Shown here piece by piece: positions 43,468-53,727 of a DNA stretch of 64,000 nucleotides. Each line of letters starts with the position of its first letter. Position 1 is the stretch's first letter. The DNA is taken from positions 62,001 to 126,000 of the forward strand of contig NZ_JNJA01000011.1 in NCBI RefSeq assembly GCF_000702665.1, in the 5' to 3' direction. Under the pieces are notes generated by a model. It was not told where the DNA came from, did not search any database, and was given only the letters and a program-made list of their open reading frames with translations. Made by a program: the position numbers and the translations under genes. The DNA is from Solidesulfovibrio alcoholivorans DSM 5433 (GTDB taxonomy: Bacteria > Desulfobacterota > Desulfovibrionia > Desulfovibrionales > Desulfovibrionaceae).

Positions 43468-44502
43468 CTACTTTCGGGAGAGCAAGTGAGATTCCGTCCA
43501 GTGGAGCATCTCGAGGATTCCCTGGTGGTTTCCGACCCCGGGCTTCCAATCGAGGCGCTGTGATGCCTTGGAAATATCAGCCACGAAAAATTTTTGATCG
43601 CTGGCACGTGGTGGCAAATGCTCGATCGTGATTTCTATTTCGAGTATCTCAGACAACATTTTAAAAAGTTCAAGGATGGAAAGGCTGTTTTCCATGCCTC
43701 CACCAATGTTGAAAACATGTCCGTCACATTCATCAAAATGTTCAGTAGCTTTAAAATAAAGAGAGATCATGTCTCTTGCATGCAAAAGATCGCGAACTTG
43801 TTTGCCTGTTCCGGAAATAACGATTGATTTATTATTATCACAGTGTTTTATCTCCAGAGCCTTTTGGCAAAACCAGCCAACCCAACCCTGATCGTAAGTC
43901 GCGAATTGACGTCCGCCATACATGGAGGAATGCCGGAATACGCAGGTGTGCAATCCAAAAATACGATGATAATCTAAAAAATATTGATCAGCACTCCCTT
44001 TGGAGACGCCATATGGAGAACGAAAATCCAAGGGTAAGGATTCAGAAAATCCATTTTCATAACCGTTTGGGATATAACGAAGAGGTGTTTCATTGTAGAT
44101 AATCCATTCTAAGTCGCCATAAACTTTATTTGTAGATGAAAAAATAATTTTACAAGAAGGTGAATGCTTGCGTACAGCTTCGAGAGTGTTAAAAGCACCA
44201 AAAGTATTAGTTTCAAAATCTAGTCGTGGATTTGCAATAGAGGTTGTCATCGCAACTTGGCCAGAAAGGTGGAAGAGAAAGTCAGGTTTTTCTTCTTTAA
44301 TTGCACGATCAATATCATATTGTGAACGTATGTCACCGTGAATAAACCGGAAGTTGCATTTATTTTTAAGCCAATCAAGATTTTGCGTAGCGCCTAGACG
44401 GGAGAGGTTATCGAACACGACAAGTTCCTCTCCGCGTTGTAGCACCTCTGCAGCAAGATTGCTTCCGAGAAATCCACACCCACCGTTGATAAAAAATTTC
44501 AC
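43468..44502 (-). CDS. rfbE: CDP-paratose 2-epimerase (tyvelose epimerase)
   Basis: This 344-residue extended SDR has NGGCGFLGSNLA at the N-terminus, FSSTNKVYG, the catalytic YGVSKG and RHSSMYGGRQFATYDQGWVGW; the last motif is diagnostic of RfbE/Tyv. It converts CDP-paratose to CDP-tyvelose with bound NAD. It is last in the rfbFGHSE cassette and overlaps rfbS by 4 bp. GC is far lower than in the left part of the window. Confidence 0.9.
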   Translation of the reverse strand: MKFFINGGCGFLGSNLAAEVLQRGEELVVFDNLSRLGATQNLDWLKNKCNFRFIHGDIRSQYDIDRAIKEEKPDFLFHLSGQVAMTTSIANPRLDFETNTFGAFNTLEAVRKHSPSCKIIFSSTNKVYGDLEWIIYNETPLRYIPNGYENGFSESLPLDFRSPYGVSKGSADQYFLDYHRIFGLHTCVFRHSSMYGGRQFATYDQGWVGWFCQKALEIKHCDNNKSIVISGTGKQVRDLLHARDMISLYFKATEHFDECDGHVFNIGGGMENSLSILELFKMLSEILEIEITIEHLPPRASDQKFFVADISKASQRLDWKPGVGNHQGILEMLHWTESHLLSRK

Positions 44503-45380
44503 AATGACTCCTCATGGCGTATTGCTTTGAGACTACGGGAAATGCCTTCGCTCAGGGAAACCTGAGGATTCCAGCCTAAGGCTTGGAGAGGGGCAATGTT
44601 GGCGACAGAAAGCATGGTTTCGTTATGCCTGTAAGGCAAGGCACCAAATAAAACATTTGTTTTAGACTTTGTCGTATTTCGGACGATGTTGACAAACTCT
44701 TTTAGAGAAACCGTCGAGCCGCTGCCGATTTCCCAGGATTCAAAGGCAGTGTTTTTAGTGTTTTCAATTTCTATTATCGCATGTATTGCGCTAACTGCAT
44801 CATCAATATAAATAAAATCTCGTTGTTGTTCGCCGGGAGTAAGTTTGATTTCTGGCTGGTTTTGAACAAGTGATTCAAAAATAAATGTTGTAAATTTAGT
44901 CGGATCGTCATTTGGACCGTAAAAGTGTTCGAATTTAAGTTCTATAAAACGCGGTCCATTGAATTTAGAAAGAAGTTTTCCCCATTCACTTGCTTGAACT
45001 TTGGAGAGTGCGTAGGGGTTTGTGTAGCGGTCAATTGTTGTAGAAGCATAATAGAACGTCTTGATGCCAAGCTTTTGGGAAATATCTAAAAGATTTATCG
45101 TCATTAGCAGGTTGGATTTCGCAACCTGCGTAACGGTCTCGCCTCTTCGCCCATAGCTTGCCGCCAAATGCACTACAGCATCGAAAGGAGCGCAGGAAAA
45201 TAAAAAACCATTATCATTTTCTGAGTAATCAATAAATTGTACTTTGTCTGACTTATCAATAATTGAAATATTGCTGCTTGGGCGTTTAATGCATGTGCAT
45301 TTATTCCCTCGCGCAATGAGATCATGTAAAACATGCCTGCCAAGATAGCCCGTTGCTCCCGTGAGGAGGATATGCATCAC
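44499..45380 (-). CDS. rfbS: CDP-paratose synthase-like reductase
   Basis: This 293-residue SDR has LLTGATGYLGRHVL, VHLAASYGRRGE, YASTTIDRY and YALSK, plus FIYIDDAVSAI. Its place between rfbH and rfbE indicates CDP-paratose synthase, which reduces the 3,6-dideoxy-4-keto sugar with NADPH. Sequence alone would only give NAD-dependent epimerase/dehydratase, so the symbol rests on the cassette. It starts 3 bp after the rfbH stop. Confidence 0.75.
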   Translation of the reverse strand: MMHILLTGATGYLGRHVLHDLIARGNKCTCIKRPSSNISIIDKSDKVQFIDYSENDNGFLFSCAPFDAVVHLAASYGRRGETVTQVAKSNLLMTINLLDISQKLGIKTFYYASTTIDRYTNPYALSKVQASEWGKLLSKFNGPRFIELKFEHFYGPNDDPTKFTTFIFESLVQNQPEIKLTPGEQQRDFIYIDDAVSAIHAIIEIENTKNTAFESWEIGSGSTVSLKEFVNIVRNTTKSKTNVLFGALPYRHNETMLSVANIAPLQALGWNPQVSLSEGISRSLKAIRHEESL

Positions 45381-45383
45381 GAT

Positions 45384-46973
45384 TTAGGATCGTCCAAAGT
45401 AAGATGTTAAAATACGTCCAATGTATTCGATGTGTGCAGGACCAAGCCCCGGGTAAACGCCAATCCAAAAGGCGCGAAGCATAACGGCGTCGGTGTTTAC
45501 CAGATCGTTTACAATACGAAACTTGCAATTCCGCATGTAGGGTTGTTTGGTCAAATTTCCGCCAAAAAGAAGGCGTGTGCCAATCTTGTGATCATTGAGA
45601 AAACGTAATAAAGATTCTCGATCAACCCCAGCATCAGAATGCAACAACAGCAAACAGCCAAACCAGGATGGAAGGGAGTGGAGTGTCGCGCGTGGCAGAA
45701 GCAGAATGTCGGTTAGCGGTTTCAATGCCTCAAGCAGTAAATCCATGTTCCTTCGTCTGGTTTCGACAAAGGCCTCAATCTTTTCAAGTTGCGCAAGACC
45801 AATGGCGGCCTGCATATCTGTTATTTTTAAATTATATCCAAGATGGGAGTAGACATATTTATGATCGTATCCTGGAGGAAGATCCCCGAAGGTTTTTTCA
45901 AAACGGCATCCGCAAGTATTGTCCTTCCCGGTTGGACACCAGCAATCGCGCCCCCAGTCACGAAATGACGTAACTAATTTTGCAAGTTTTCGATCATTTG
46001 TGACAACAGCACCGCCTTCACCCATTGTAATATGGTGGGCAGGATAAAAACTAAATGAGGCGAGATGGCCAAAAGATCCTACTCGGTGGCTCTTGGCTGG
46101 AGTGCACGAAGGCTTTGAAATCCCTTCCGAGAGATCATATTCAGCTCCCAAAGCATCACAGCAATCCTCTATTACCCAGAGATCGTATTTTTGTGCGAAT
46201 GTTAAAACAGCGTTTATGTCAAAAGGATTTCCAAGGGTATGGGCAATCATAATAGCGCGAGTACGATCGGATTTGGCTGCTTCAAGTTGCGTGGCAGCTA
46301 TATTGTAGGTTGCCAATTCGATATCGACAAATACCGGAACCATACCCAACTGTATAATCGGATTTATCGTCGTCGGAAACCCTGCCGCAACTGTAATGAC
46401 TTCATCGCCAGGTTGTAAAGCTTTTTCACCTAATTGTGGTGAAGTCAAAGCAGCAAGACATAGCAGGTTGGATGAAGAGCCTGAGTTGGTTGTAATCGCG
46501 TGTTTTACTCCGACATATGCAGCGAATTTTGTTTCGAAGGCATCGTTATAGCGTCCGCTAGTCAACCAAAAGTCTAATGAAGAATCTACAAGTGCGCGCA
46601 TTTCTTCGGAGCCAAAGCACCGCCCGGCAACGGGAACTGCCGTTGCGCCAAGCACAAATTCCTGTGGGGCATGAGCAAAATCCGTGTATGCATCGACTGT
46701 TGTTGCTGTCCTTGCACGCAACAGAGAATCAATCATTTTCTTTGAAAATTTCCAGGAAACTGTACAAATTTTAGGATCAATACGTGTGGAAGTCGCGATG
46801 TCAACCGAACAAAGAGAAAGGCCTGCATCGGGATCGTCGGTGGCAAACGTCAGTGGCATACCTTCATCTGCCAAGGGACAACCAATCACTACAGTTCCCA
46901 AATAGACAATTACGTAGCGTTTACCTAAATAATCTACGACACATCCAACAGAAAGCCTAGATGAGCTTGTCAT
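45384..46973 (-). CDS. rfbH: CDP-4-keto-6-deoxyglucose 3-dehydrase, with N-terminal extension
   Basis: At 529 residues this is about 90 longer than usual RfbH (about 437). The core has [20 protein letters not shown] and [15 protein letters not shown], where His313 replaces the aminotransferase lysine. The [2Fe-2S] ligands of the known C-X57-C-X1-C-X7-C motif are present as Cys272, Cys344, Cys346 and Cys354, but the first spacing is 71 because of an insertion near 281-297. It removes the C3 hydroxyl using PMP. The extension (about 1-90) resembles a small beta barrel, perhaps PemK-like. The 17-bp overlap with rfbG supports the long start. Confidence 0.9.
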   Translation of the reverse strand: MTSSSRLSVGCVVDYLGKRYVIVYLGTVVIGCPLADEGMPLTFATDDPDAGLSLCSVDIATSTRIDPKICTVSWKFSKKMIDSLLRARTATTVDAYTDFAHAPQEFVLGATAVPVAGRCFGSEEMRALVDSSLDFWLTSGRYNDAFETKFAAYVGVKHAITTNSGSSSNLLCLAALTSPQLGEKALQPGDEVITVAAGFPTTINPIIQLGMVPVFVDIELATYNIAATQLEAAKSDRTRAIMIAHTLGNPFDINAVLTFAQKYDLWVIEDCCDALGAEYDLSEGISKPSCTPAKSHRVGSFGHLASFSFYPAHHITMGEGGAVVTNDRKLAKLVTSFRDWGRDCWCPTGKDNTCGCRFEKTFGDLPPGYDHKYVYSHLGYNLKITDMQAAIGLAQLEKIEAFVETRRRNMDLLLEALKPLTDILLLPRATLHSLPSWFGCLLLLHSDAGVDRESLLRFLNDHKIGTRLLFGGNLTKQPYMRNCKFRIVNDLVNTDAVMLRAFWIGVYPGLGPAHIEYIGRILTSYFGRS

Positions 46974-48030
46974 AAAATTCTATTTGCTCCTCGATTATAT
47001 GTCTTAAGTGGAGTGAATCTGCCTCATTGTAATAACTCTTGTACCAATGTACAGTCATATTTACGCTTTGTTGGAAAGAAAGTCTTGGAGCCCAATCAAG
47101 TTCGATGTGAGCCTTGGAGATGTCAAGTTTGAGCCAACGAGCTTCATGCAACTGATGTTCTGACTCAACAGTCCATTTCCCCTCTCCCCAACTGCAGGCT
47201 AATGATTCCACCAGTTGGCCCACTGTAACTATTTCCTGGCCCGTTGGTCCGAAATTCCATCCACCGGACCAGCGTTTTGGATCCGAGATCAAACATGCGC
47301 CAAGTTTCAAGTAGCCAGACAAGGGTTCCAAGACATGCTGCCACGGGCGTACCGCTTCGGGGTGGCGCAGGATAACCTTTTCGCCCCGATGGAACGCAAC
47401 AATGCAGTCGGGGACGAGTCGGTCTAAACCCCAGTCCCCGCCGCCGATGACATTGCCTGCGCGGGCGGATGCCAGTCCCAGGAGGCGGCCTCCCCTATCG
47501 TCGGAACCAAAAAACGAGCGATAGTAGGCCTTGGCCGCGAGCTCGGCACATCCCTTCGAGGCCGAGTAGGGATCATGTCCTCCCATCGGATCGTCCTCGC
47601 GATACCCCCAGACCCATTCGCGATTTTCATAACACTTGTCGCTTGTGACATTGACGATGGCCCGGACGGAGGGGCATCGTCTTGCTGCCTCTAGTACGCG
47701 CAGGGTTCCAAGGACGTTTGTCTCGAAAGTTTCTATCGGTTCCGCATAAGAAAGGCGGACAAGAGGCTGCGCTGCCAAGTGGAAAACAAAGTTGGGTTGG
47801 TATCGCTGAAAAGTGTCGTCAATGGATCGCTGGTCCCTGATATCGCCTTGGACATGAACGATATCAGACGCGATTCCCGCAACATCAAAAAGGCAAGGAG
47901 TGCTTGGGGTGCCAACGGAATAACCGACGACATTTGCGCCAAGTTTTCGGAGCCACAAAGAAAGCCACGAGCCTTTGAAACCAGTGTGCCCTGTAATCAG
48001 GACCGTAGCGCCATCGTATGATTTTAACAT
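46957..48030 (-). CDS. rfbG: CDP-glucose 4,6-dehydratase
   Basis: This 357-residue enzyme starts at the ATG at 48030 ([14 protein letters not shown]), overlapping rfbF by 7 bp; a longer start upstream is less likely. It has [38 protein letters not shown] and [10 protein letters not shown], then [11 protein letters not shown] and [10 protein letters not shown], all typical of RfbG. It makes CDP-4-keto-6-deoxyglucose, the substrate of rfbH. Confidence 0.95.
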   Translation of the reverse strand: MLKSYDGATVLITGHTGFKGSWLSLWLRKLGANVVGYSVGTPSTPCLFDVAGIASDIVHVQGDIRDQRSIDDTFQRYQPNFVFHLAAQPLVRLSYAEPIETFETNVLGTLRVLEAARRCPSVRAIVNVTSDKCYENREWVWGYREDDPMGGHDPYSASKGCAELAAKAYYRSFFGSDDRGGRLLGLASARAGNVIGGGDWGLDRLVPDCIVAFHRGEKVILRHPEAVRPWQHVLEPLSGYLKLGACLISDPKRWSGGWNFGPTGQEIVTVGQLVESLACSWGEGKWTVESEHQLHEARWLKLDISKAHIELDWAPRLSFQQSVNMTVHWYKSYYNEADSLHLRHIIEEQIEFYDKLI

Positions 48031-48806
48031 GCCACATCCCAACAACGCCAAGGTGCTTTTCCTTGTGACCACAGATCTTCGAGCAAATTCTTATCGCGCA
48101 AGGTATCCATGGCGTGCCAAAAGCCATGGTGTTTATAAGCCGCCATCTGGCCGTCCTTAGCCAAGCGTTCCATCGGTTCATTTTCCCAGACTATCCGATC
48201 ATTGGCAATGTAATCGATTACCTTGGGCGACAATACGAAGAAACCTCCGTTGATCCAGGATATATCTCCTTCAGGTTTTTCCTTGAACGAAGCAATCCGT
48301 TCATTTTCTAAAGAAACAATTCCGTAACGACCAGGAGGTCTGACCGTGGTTACTGTGGCTAACAATCCTTGTCGTTTGTGAAAATCAATTAATTTCGCAA
48401 TATCAATGTCTGCCAAGCCGTCGCCATAAGTAAAGCAGAAAGATTCTTCACCATCAAGCAGGTGTGCGACGCGTTTAAGCCGACCGCCCGTCATTGAATT
48501 CATGCCTGTATCAATTAATGTAACTTTCCATGGTTCACAATTGTTTTTATGAACTTCAATTTCATTTGTAATCATATTAAACGTGATGTCAGAATTATGA
48601 AGGTAATAGTTAGCAAAATACTCTTTAATTATATATGCCTTGTATCCTAGGCAAATTATAAAGTCATTAACGCCGTAGTGAGAGTAACACTTCATAATAT
48701 GCCAAAGAATGGGTTTGTCACCAATCTCAACCATGGGTTTTGGACGAAGCAGCGTTTCTTCAGAAAGTCTCGTGCCAAATCCCCCTGCCAAAATTACGGC
48801 CTTCAT
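48024..48806 (-). CDS. rfbF: Glucose-1-phosphate cytidylyltransferase
   Basis: This 260-residue enzyme has the nucleotide loop AGGFGTRLSEET, RPKPMVEIGDKPILWHIMK, TYGDGLADI and FKEKPEGDISWINGGFF, the standard RfbF set. It forms CDP-glucose from CTP and glucose 1-phosphate, the first step to CDP-tyvelose. It is the first gene of the cassette and is preceded by GGAG 5 bp before the start. Confidence 0.95.
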   Translation of the reverse strand: MKAVILAGGFGTRLSEETLLRPKPMVEIGDKPILWHIMKCYSHYGVNDFIICLGYKAYIIKEYFANYYLHNSDITFNMITNEIEVHKNNCEPWKVTLIDTGMNSMTGGRLKRVAHLLDGEESFCFTYGDGLADIDIAKLIDFHKRQGLLATVTTVRPPGRYGIVSLENERIASFKEKPEGDISWINGGFFVLSPKVIDYIANDRIVWENEPMERLAKDGQMAAYKHHGFWHAMDTLRDKNLLEDLWSQGKAPWRCWDVAC

Positions 48807-48841
48807 GGTAACTCCATAGACTAAAAAATGTTAAGATAGAA

Positions 48842-48869
48842 TTTGTAAACACTATCCAAAATATACCAA
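48842..48869 (-). promoter_or_regulatory. Possible promoter of the rfb cassette
   Basis: On the minus strand TTGGTA (48864-48869) and TACAAA (48842-48847) are separated by 16 bp, about 36 bp before the rfbF start. Both elements are imperfect. Confidence 0.3.
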
Positions 48870-49049
48870 CAGATTGGAGCGGTAGGGTATGCAATAGTTG
48901 CCTTGTTCCGGCCTGAGTCGCAGAATCCTTGAGAGAATGAAATCATACCTTATCGGGGACAGGCCTGACTTCCTCGCCCAGATCAGCCAGCGTTTCACGA
49001 ACTTCTTGCCCCAGCCAACGCTGGGGTAATTCTGACTTGCCGGCATTCT
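48870..49049. other. Spacer between rfb cassette and IS3 remnant
   Basis: No gene is seen. It contains stop-rich sequence and may include the right end of the IS3 element, but no clear terminal inverted repeat was found. Confidence 0.35.
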
Positions 49050-50030
49050 ACGGACCGGTGAATTCTTGAGGGTGGCTCCTGGGTTTGAGTTGTTGCCGTC
49101 CGTCTATGCAAAGCCCCCGGCGTCATTTTGCCGAGGCTCGACTGCGGACGCACCTCGTTGTAAGTCCGGCGTCCGTCCTCCATGACCACCTTGGCTTCCA
49201 TCCGGGAGCGAAACCACTCCATGGACAGATATTCGTCCCGGAATTTGCCGTCGAAGCTTTCGACTATCCCGTTTTGCCAGGGTTCACCGGGATCGATCAG
49301 GGCAACTTCGGGCCCTTGATGCGCCCCCCAGCGCATAGCGCCTTGGAGACAAACTCCGGAGCGTTGTCCCAACGCAGGAGCCGCGTTCACCCACCAGGCG
49401 CGACAGGACTTCGATAACCCGGTTTGACCTAATGCTCCCGGCAACGTCAATAGCCAGACACTCCCTCGTATACTCGTCAATGCTCGGAAGACTTTTGCGT
49501 TGCTGTCCATTGGCGCAGGTGTCATACGACGAAATCATTGGCCCAGACTTCATTGGCTCCTGACGGCAATTGCAGCCGAGGCCGCGAGTGCGCCACACGT
49601 TTGCGTGGCCGCTTTCGAGGCACCTGTAACCCCGCCTTTTGCCAGAGCCGCAACGCCTTGTCGGGCCCCATGGCGTGCCCCAACTGCTCCATGGCCGCCT
49701 GGAGCGGACCATCCCGAACCTCGAGACGCGACGCATAGCCAATCTTCGAGGGGGAACGGAAAAAAACGCACACGCCTTGCGCTACGACAATCCGCGCGCT
49801 GCGCAAACAACACCTGCCGGTGCCTGGCGGGTGCGCCTCCCTTTTTTGCGGCGGACTTCCTTCATGACCTCGATCTCGAGGTCCCGTTCGGCCAGAGCCG
49901 TTTGAGTCGGGTGTTCTCCTGTTCCAGGTGGCGCAGACGTTCGACGTCTGCGGCGTTCATGCCGCTGAAACGGTGCCGCCAGTCATAGATCGTCTGCCCG
50001 CCCACGTCGTGGCGTTTGGCCACCGGGGCT
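49050..50030 (-). pseudogene. IS3-family transposase (orfA + orfB), frameshifted
   Basis: Read 5' to 3' on the minus strand: an orfA helix-turn-helix scrap (GGQTIYDWRHRFSG, then VERLRHLEQENTRLKRL, 49870-50020), an orfB N-terminus (MEQLGHAMGPDKALRLWQKAGL) ending at NEVWANDFV, a second-frame piece (SIDEYTRECLAIDVAGSI) and a third-frame end (LIDPGEPWQNGIVESFDG, MEWFRSRMEAKVV). At least two frameshifts make it dead. The organisation is that of IS3-family elements of the IS407 kind. Confidence 0.75.
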
Positions 50031-50215
50031 AGCGGAGTAGTCGCGATGTTCCTGCCGGCGGACCTTGTCCACGGCCTAGCCCGCGTGCTGCATGATGTGG
50101 AAGCGATCGTGGACGATCTTGTGCGCCGCACAGGGCTCGTGTTTGATCTCGGCCTTAAAGTATGGTTCCATTTGTCCATGGCCGTCCACCCGAGAAGACC
50201 GTGGCCGGTCACCTC
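50031..50215 (-). pseudogene. ISL3-family transposase fragment
   Basis: The minus strand encodes MEPYFKAEIKHEPCAAHKIV followed by HDRFHIMQHAG, a TAG stop, and AVDKVRRQEHRDY. This matches the IVFDRFHIMKHLNEAVDKVRR core of ISL3 transposases, here split at the match. It is cut at both ends and abuts the IS3 orfA scrap, so one element interrupted the other. Confidence 0.65.
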
Positions 50216-50240
50216 TCCACGGGAAATTCCAAAAAGCATT

Positions 50241-52457
50241 TTATTTAAATCCAATTTTTGTCAAAAGATTTCTAAAAGTTTCATAAATAAATTCCCAATC
50301 CATGTCGTAATTCGATCTATTTTTTATTAAACTTGTATGTTCTTCGTCATATATTATTGATTCTCTGGGGACATAGATCGCCGGAATGATTCCTTCGCGA
50401 TTATAATCCCAAACATTTAATTCATGTTTTCCAGGGATGCTTAAGGTGGCTGTGTTCGCATATGCAACGCCAGGCTTATTCGCAACCCATTTATACTTTG
50501 TCATTCCAGAGCCCATTGGTGCAATAAATGCGTCACAAAAATGACACCAAGTAATACTTTCATGCATTTTACATCCAACGCCATTGTGAACGATTCCAGG
50601 TGGAGTATTTTCTAAAATTTTGGCGGCCATTTCAAGTTCATTATCCATTGACATCCAGTGATGTGTCCATCCATATGCATTATTTGTAGAATCGGTCATG
50701 CCATCAATGATGAAGTGGATTCGCGGGTAATGCTTTTGCAGGTTTATAATTAAATCTATAAAGCCACTACATTGGCTTATCCAGGATCGATTCCCAAGTC
50801 GTAGTGTAAGCAGAATAAGCGGCCAAGCAGTATGTCTGACTTGTCTAGCTTTTTCTAAAAACTCAAGAGAGCATGTAGCAATGCTGTGATCAACAATTTT
50901 TCTCGACAAACTAGCTCTAATATAATTGTCTTTGATGAAAATTGGCATCGCATGGTTGTTTACTATAAAATCAAAAATTTCATTTTCATCATTAACTCGT
51001 ACGTTTTTGCTGAAAAAAAATTCGTTTTTGTATAAGTCGCCGATAAAGCCAAACCAGTTTGTTTTGTTGTATGTTACATAGTATTCTATATTGTGAAAGC
51101 AAGATACATCAAATAATGTTCCATAAGCAGAATAAACATTGTATAGAGCATGGCCGAGGTGTGGAAATAAAGGTTCAATTGTAGCTATCGGTTGGTTGTC
51201 AGAATTGAAAACAAGGTGGTCATAAACATTTTGAATATTGCTTAGTGTATTATAAAGCAATTTTAATAAAACTTCTTGTAGTTTTTCGTAGCAAGTGATC
51301 TTGCCATCAAAAAGCATTATATTATGATCTATAAAGAAATAAGCTGAATCACAAACAGCAAATAATGCATGTGAATTTTGTAATATTAAACATGAATTTA
51401 GTTCGTTACAATATAAAAATGTTTCAAAGCCAATGCTTTTTTTTGTAGAAGTAGCACAGCCAGAAAAAGGACAAAGGACCGGTTTTTCATGTGTTTTTAA
51501 TATATAAAATGCTTCTGACATTCTGTCGCAAATCGGATCCGTCAGTAATTTAGATGCATCAAAATCGTATGCATCCAAGATATATTGTAGAACTTTTGAT
51601 GGTCCCTTTGAAAATAATTTTAAAAAATAACCTGATATCCCTAAGGATTTCAAGTTGTCAATATCGTGATCTGTGGCGTGTTTGATATCTATGTATTTTA
51701 CGTATTTCGCTATATAGAGTTTTAGCAAAAACAGTATCGGTGTATGAAGTGACTTGATTGAATCGAATTTATGTTGATTATGGGATGAACAGCTTTTGGT
51801 GATAAATAATAATCTTAAGGTATTAAGAGTTTTTTCAAGCTCATGGGAGATGATGGTATCTGAAGCAAGTATATCGAGATTCTGCGGTGATAATTCTGTC
51901 GATTTTAGGAGAGAGAGGTAGACCCAAGCTGGTTGTTTTCTGTCTACTTTTATCGAATTATAAAAATAATGAAATGCCATTTCATTATTTGAACTTCTAA
52001 TCTCCGCCGTCCCTGCCAAGCGAAGAATAAGTGGATGGTCCGGATAAAATTCCAGTCCCGATGCCAATAGACGTAAACATTCTTCATTGTTTCCGTTGTG
52101 TAAATAATAATTTCCTAGAATGTCAAAAAGGTAAACGGGTTGTTTATTGTTGAAAATAAATGATAACTGGAAATGATTCGCTGATTTTTCAATATCTCCA
52201 AGCCTGTTGAGGGCTACGCCAAGTTGTCTATGTATCTCTGCATAAATTCGTGTTTCTTCTCCGTTATTATTGGAAGCCGCATTTGTTATAAAAAAAGAAC
52301 TGAGCGCATAAATACTTTTCTCGTTCTGCGTGCTGCCATTTGATGAATGTGTAGCAGAAGAAGGTAGTTCGATAGCTTTGTCTAAATAATTATAAGCATT
52401 ATCATATTCTTCTTTGTTAAGAAGGAACGAAATGTGTTTGAAAGACTGCATATTCAT
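50241..52457 (-). CDS. Large AT-rich orphan protein with TPR-like N-terminus
   Basis: This 738-residue protein is strikingly AT-rich and Lys/Asn/Ile-rich compared with all its neighbours. Residues about 1-190 are helical repeats of TPR type (EIHRQLGVALNRLGDIEKSANHF; LFDILGNYYLHNGNNEECL, divided here by motif). The last 200 residues have a GT-B-like flavour (YPRIHFIIDGM, FCDAFIAPMGSGMTKYKWV). No known family is recognised. It may be a capsule or glycan-modifying protein gained by transfer. It is flanked on both sides by decayed IS3 copies. Confidence 0.6.
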   Translation of the reverse strand: MNMQSFKHISFLLNKEEYDNAYNYLDKAIELPSSATHSSNGSTQNEKSIYALSSFFITNAASNNNGEETRIYAEIHRQLGVALNRLGDIEKSANHFQLSFIFNNKQPVYLFDILGNYYLHNGNNEECLRLLASGLEFYPDHPLILRLAGTAEIRSSNNEMAFHYFYNSIKVDRKQPAWVYLSLLKSTELSPQNLDILASDTIISHELEKTLNTLRLLFITKSCSSHNQHKFDSIKSLHTPILFLLKLYIAKYVKYIDIKHATDHDIDNLKSLGISGYFLKLFSKGPSKVLQYILDAYDFDASKLLTDPICDRMSEAFYILKTHEKPVLCPFSGCATSTKKSIGFETFLYCNELNSCLILQNSHALFAVCDSAYFFIDHNIMLFDGKITCYEKLQEVLLKLLYNTLSNIQNVYDHLVFNSDNQPIATIEPLFPHLGHALYNVYSAYGTLFDVSCFHNIEYYVTYNKTNWFGFIGDLYKNEFFFSKNVRVNDENEIFDFIVNNHAMPIFIKDNYIRASLSRKIVDHSIATCSLEFLEKARQVRHTAWPLILLTLRLGNRSWISQCSGFIDLIINLQKHYPRIHFIIDGMTDSTNNAYGWTHHWMSMDNELEMAAKILENTPPGIVHNGVGCKMHESITWCHFCDAFIAPMGSGMTKYKWVANKPGVAYANTATLSIPGKHELNVWDYNREGIIPAIYVPRESIIYDEEHTSLIKNRSNYDMDWEFIYETFRNLLTKIGFK

Positions 52458-52601
52458 ATCCAGCTCACATTGTCTTCAGGGTTCAACTACTGAAAACTGA
52501 GAAATCGAGCACTTCATAGCGGAAGGTCCGATTGAGTCTTGAGGTGATCCGGGTTGGTTGGACAGGTTGGCGGCGCAGTTAAGCTCTAGTCCGTTTGGTG
52601 C

Positions 52602-53186
52602 TCATGCCGCCTTTGGGGCCGACTGTCCCTCATAGTATACGTCCATGGGGCGGCGATTGTCAAAAGCCGCATGCGGTCGCTGCTCATTGTAGAAGCGGAA
52701 CCAGTTTCCAAGGGCTTGTCGGGCCTGGCTGCCGGTTTCGAACTCTCGCAGGTAAACGCACTCCCATTTCAACGAGCGCCACAGCCGCTCAATATAGACA
52801 TTGTTCATCCAACGGCCCTTTGCATCCATGGAGATGGAGACACCGGCATCCTTATCCACAGCCAATTCACCGCTCTTGGCGTGGGGTTCGCGGATTTTCG
52901 TGGCGGCATCCTTCTGCACGGTCGCCGCCTGCCCGGAAAAGGCCGCAACCATACTTTCCTTGGGCCGACGCTTCCAACCGGTGATCTGCGTCGGATGCAC
53001 GTCGTACTTGCTTGCCAGTTCGGCCAAGGTCGACTCCCCGTGCAGGGCCTCAAGCGCCAATTTCGTCTTGAACTCCGCTGAAAACTTTTGTCGCTTGGAA
53101 ATCGAAACCGTCCTCCCTCGTTGGGGACTGGAGCTTAACAGGCTTGTCCAATTTCTTGCGACCACCTCATCCGCTTGTGGTTTCAA
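52602..53186 (-). mobile_element. IS3-family element with in-frame internal deletion
   Basis: One 194-residue open frame joins an orfA N-terminus (KRQKFSAEFKTKLALEAL, KYDVHPTQITGWKR) through HAKSGELAVDKDAG to the orfB C-terminus (WMNNVYIERLWRSLKWE, NWFRFYNEQRPHAAF). The middle, including the first catalytic acids of the DDE domain, is missing. The deletion kept the frame and left no stop. The true orfA start is probably near 53105. It cannot transpose alone. Confidence 0.75.
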
Positions 53187-53727
53187 GTGGCTGCAGCCTG
53201 CGAATCAGCGAGAACTGCTTGGCGAAGGCGCTCTGCGGAAATCACTCGGCCAGGTCGAAAAGCGTTTCGTTCCTTTGGCATCCTCGGGAGTCTTGGGCTC
53301 ATAGCCATCCGCAGACCTGTTCAGGCTAAATGCACAGCAGGCTCTCCGAAGAAACTGCACCTGCTCGATGTGAACGTCGTGATCGACTCTCGCTTGTCAT
53401 CTGACCTTACAACTTCTTTGCGAATGCATCCTTTGGAGCCTGATTCTTCAGGCGCAACTCGGTAAACATCTGTTCCAAACTGCCGTGTTCGGCTTCCTTG
53501 AGCATCATGACAATCAGTGACACCGCGAATCGAGGTTTTTCCATCGCGCCTTCCTGAGACGGAGTTGCCAAAAATCTCAACTCTTCGCGGGCCATTTTGA
53601 AATCGAGGGTTACAGAAGAGCTGCATGTAAGAGTTTCTTATTTTGTTCCAAAAGCGAAATTTCTTCTTGACGCACAAAATAGGAGACCATAAAAGATAGA
53701 AAAATAACTTTTCAGTCTGGAGGGGTT
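53187..53727. other. Gene-poor region, possible transposase scraps
   Basis: Several short open frames occur. The minus-strand frame 53407-53595 includes MEKPRFAVSLIVMMLKEAEHG, only the first 16 residues of which resemble an IS3 orfA start. Nothing else is supported. Confidence 0.3.

Noticed and set aside
43601..43620. Sigma-54-like promoter (TGGCAC followed by TGGCA)
   Set aside because: It lies inside rfbE, has wrong spacing and no gene starts downstream.
53407..53595. A 62-residue minus-strand gene
   Set aside because: It has only a weak likeness to an IS3 orfA start, with no ribosome site and no continuation.
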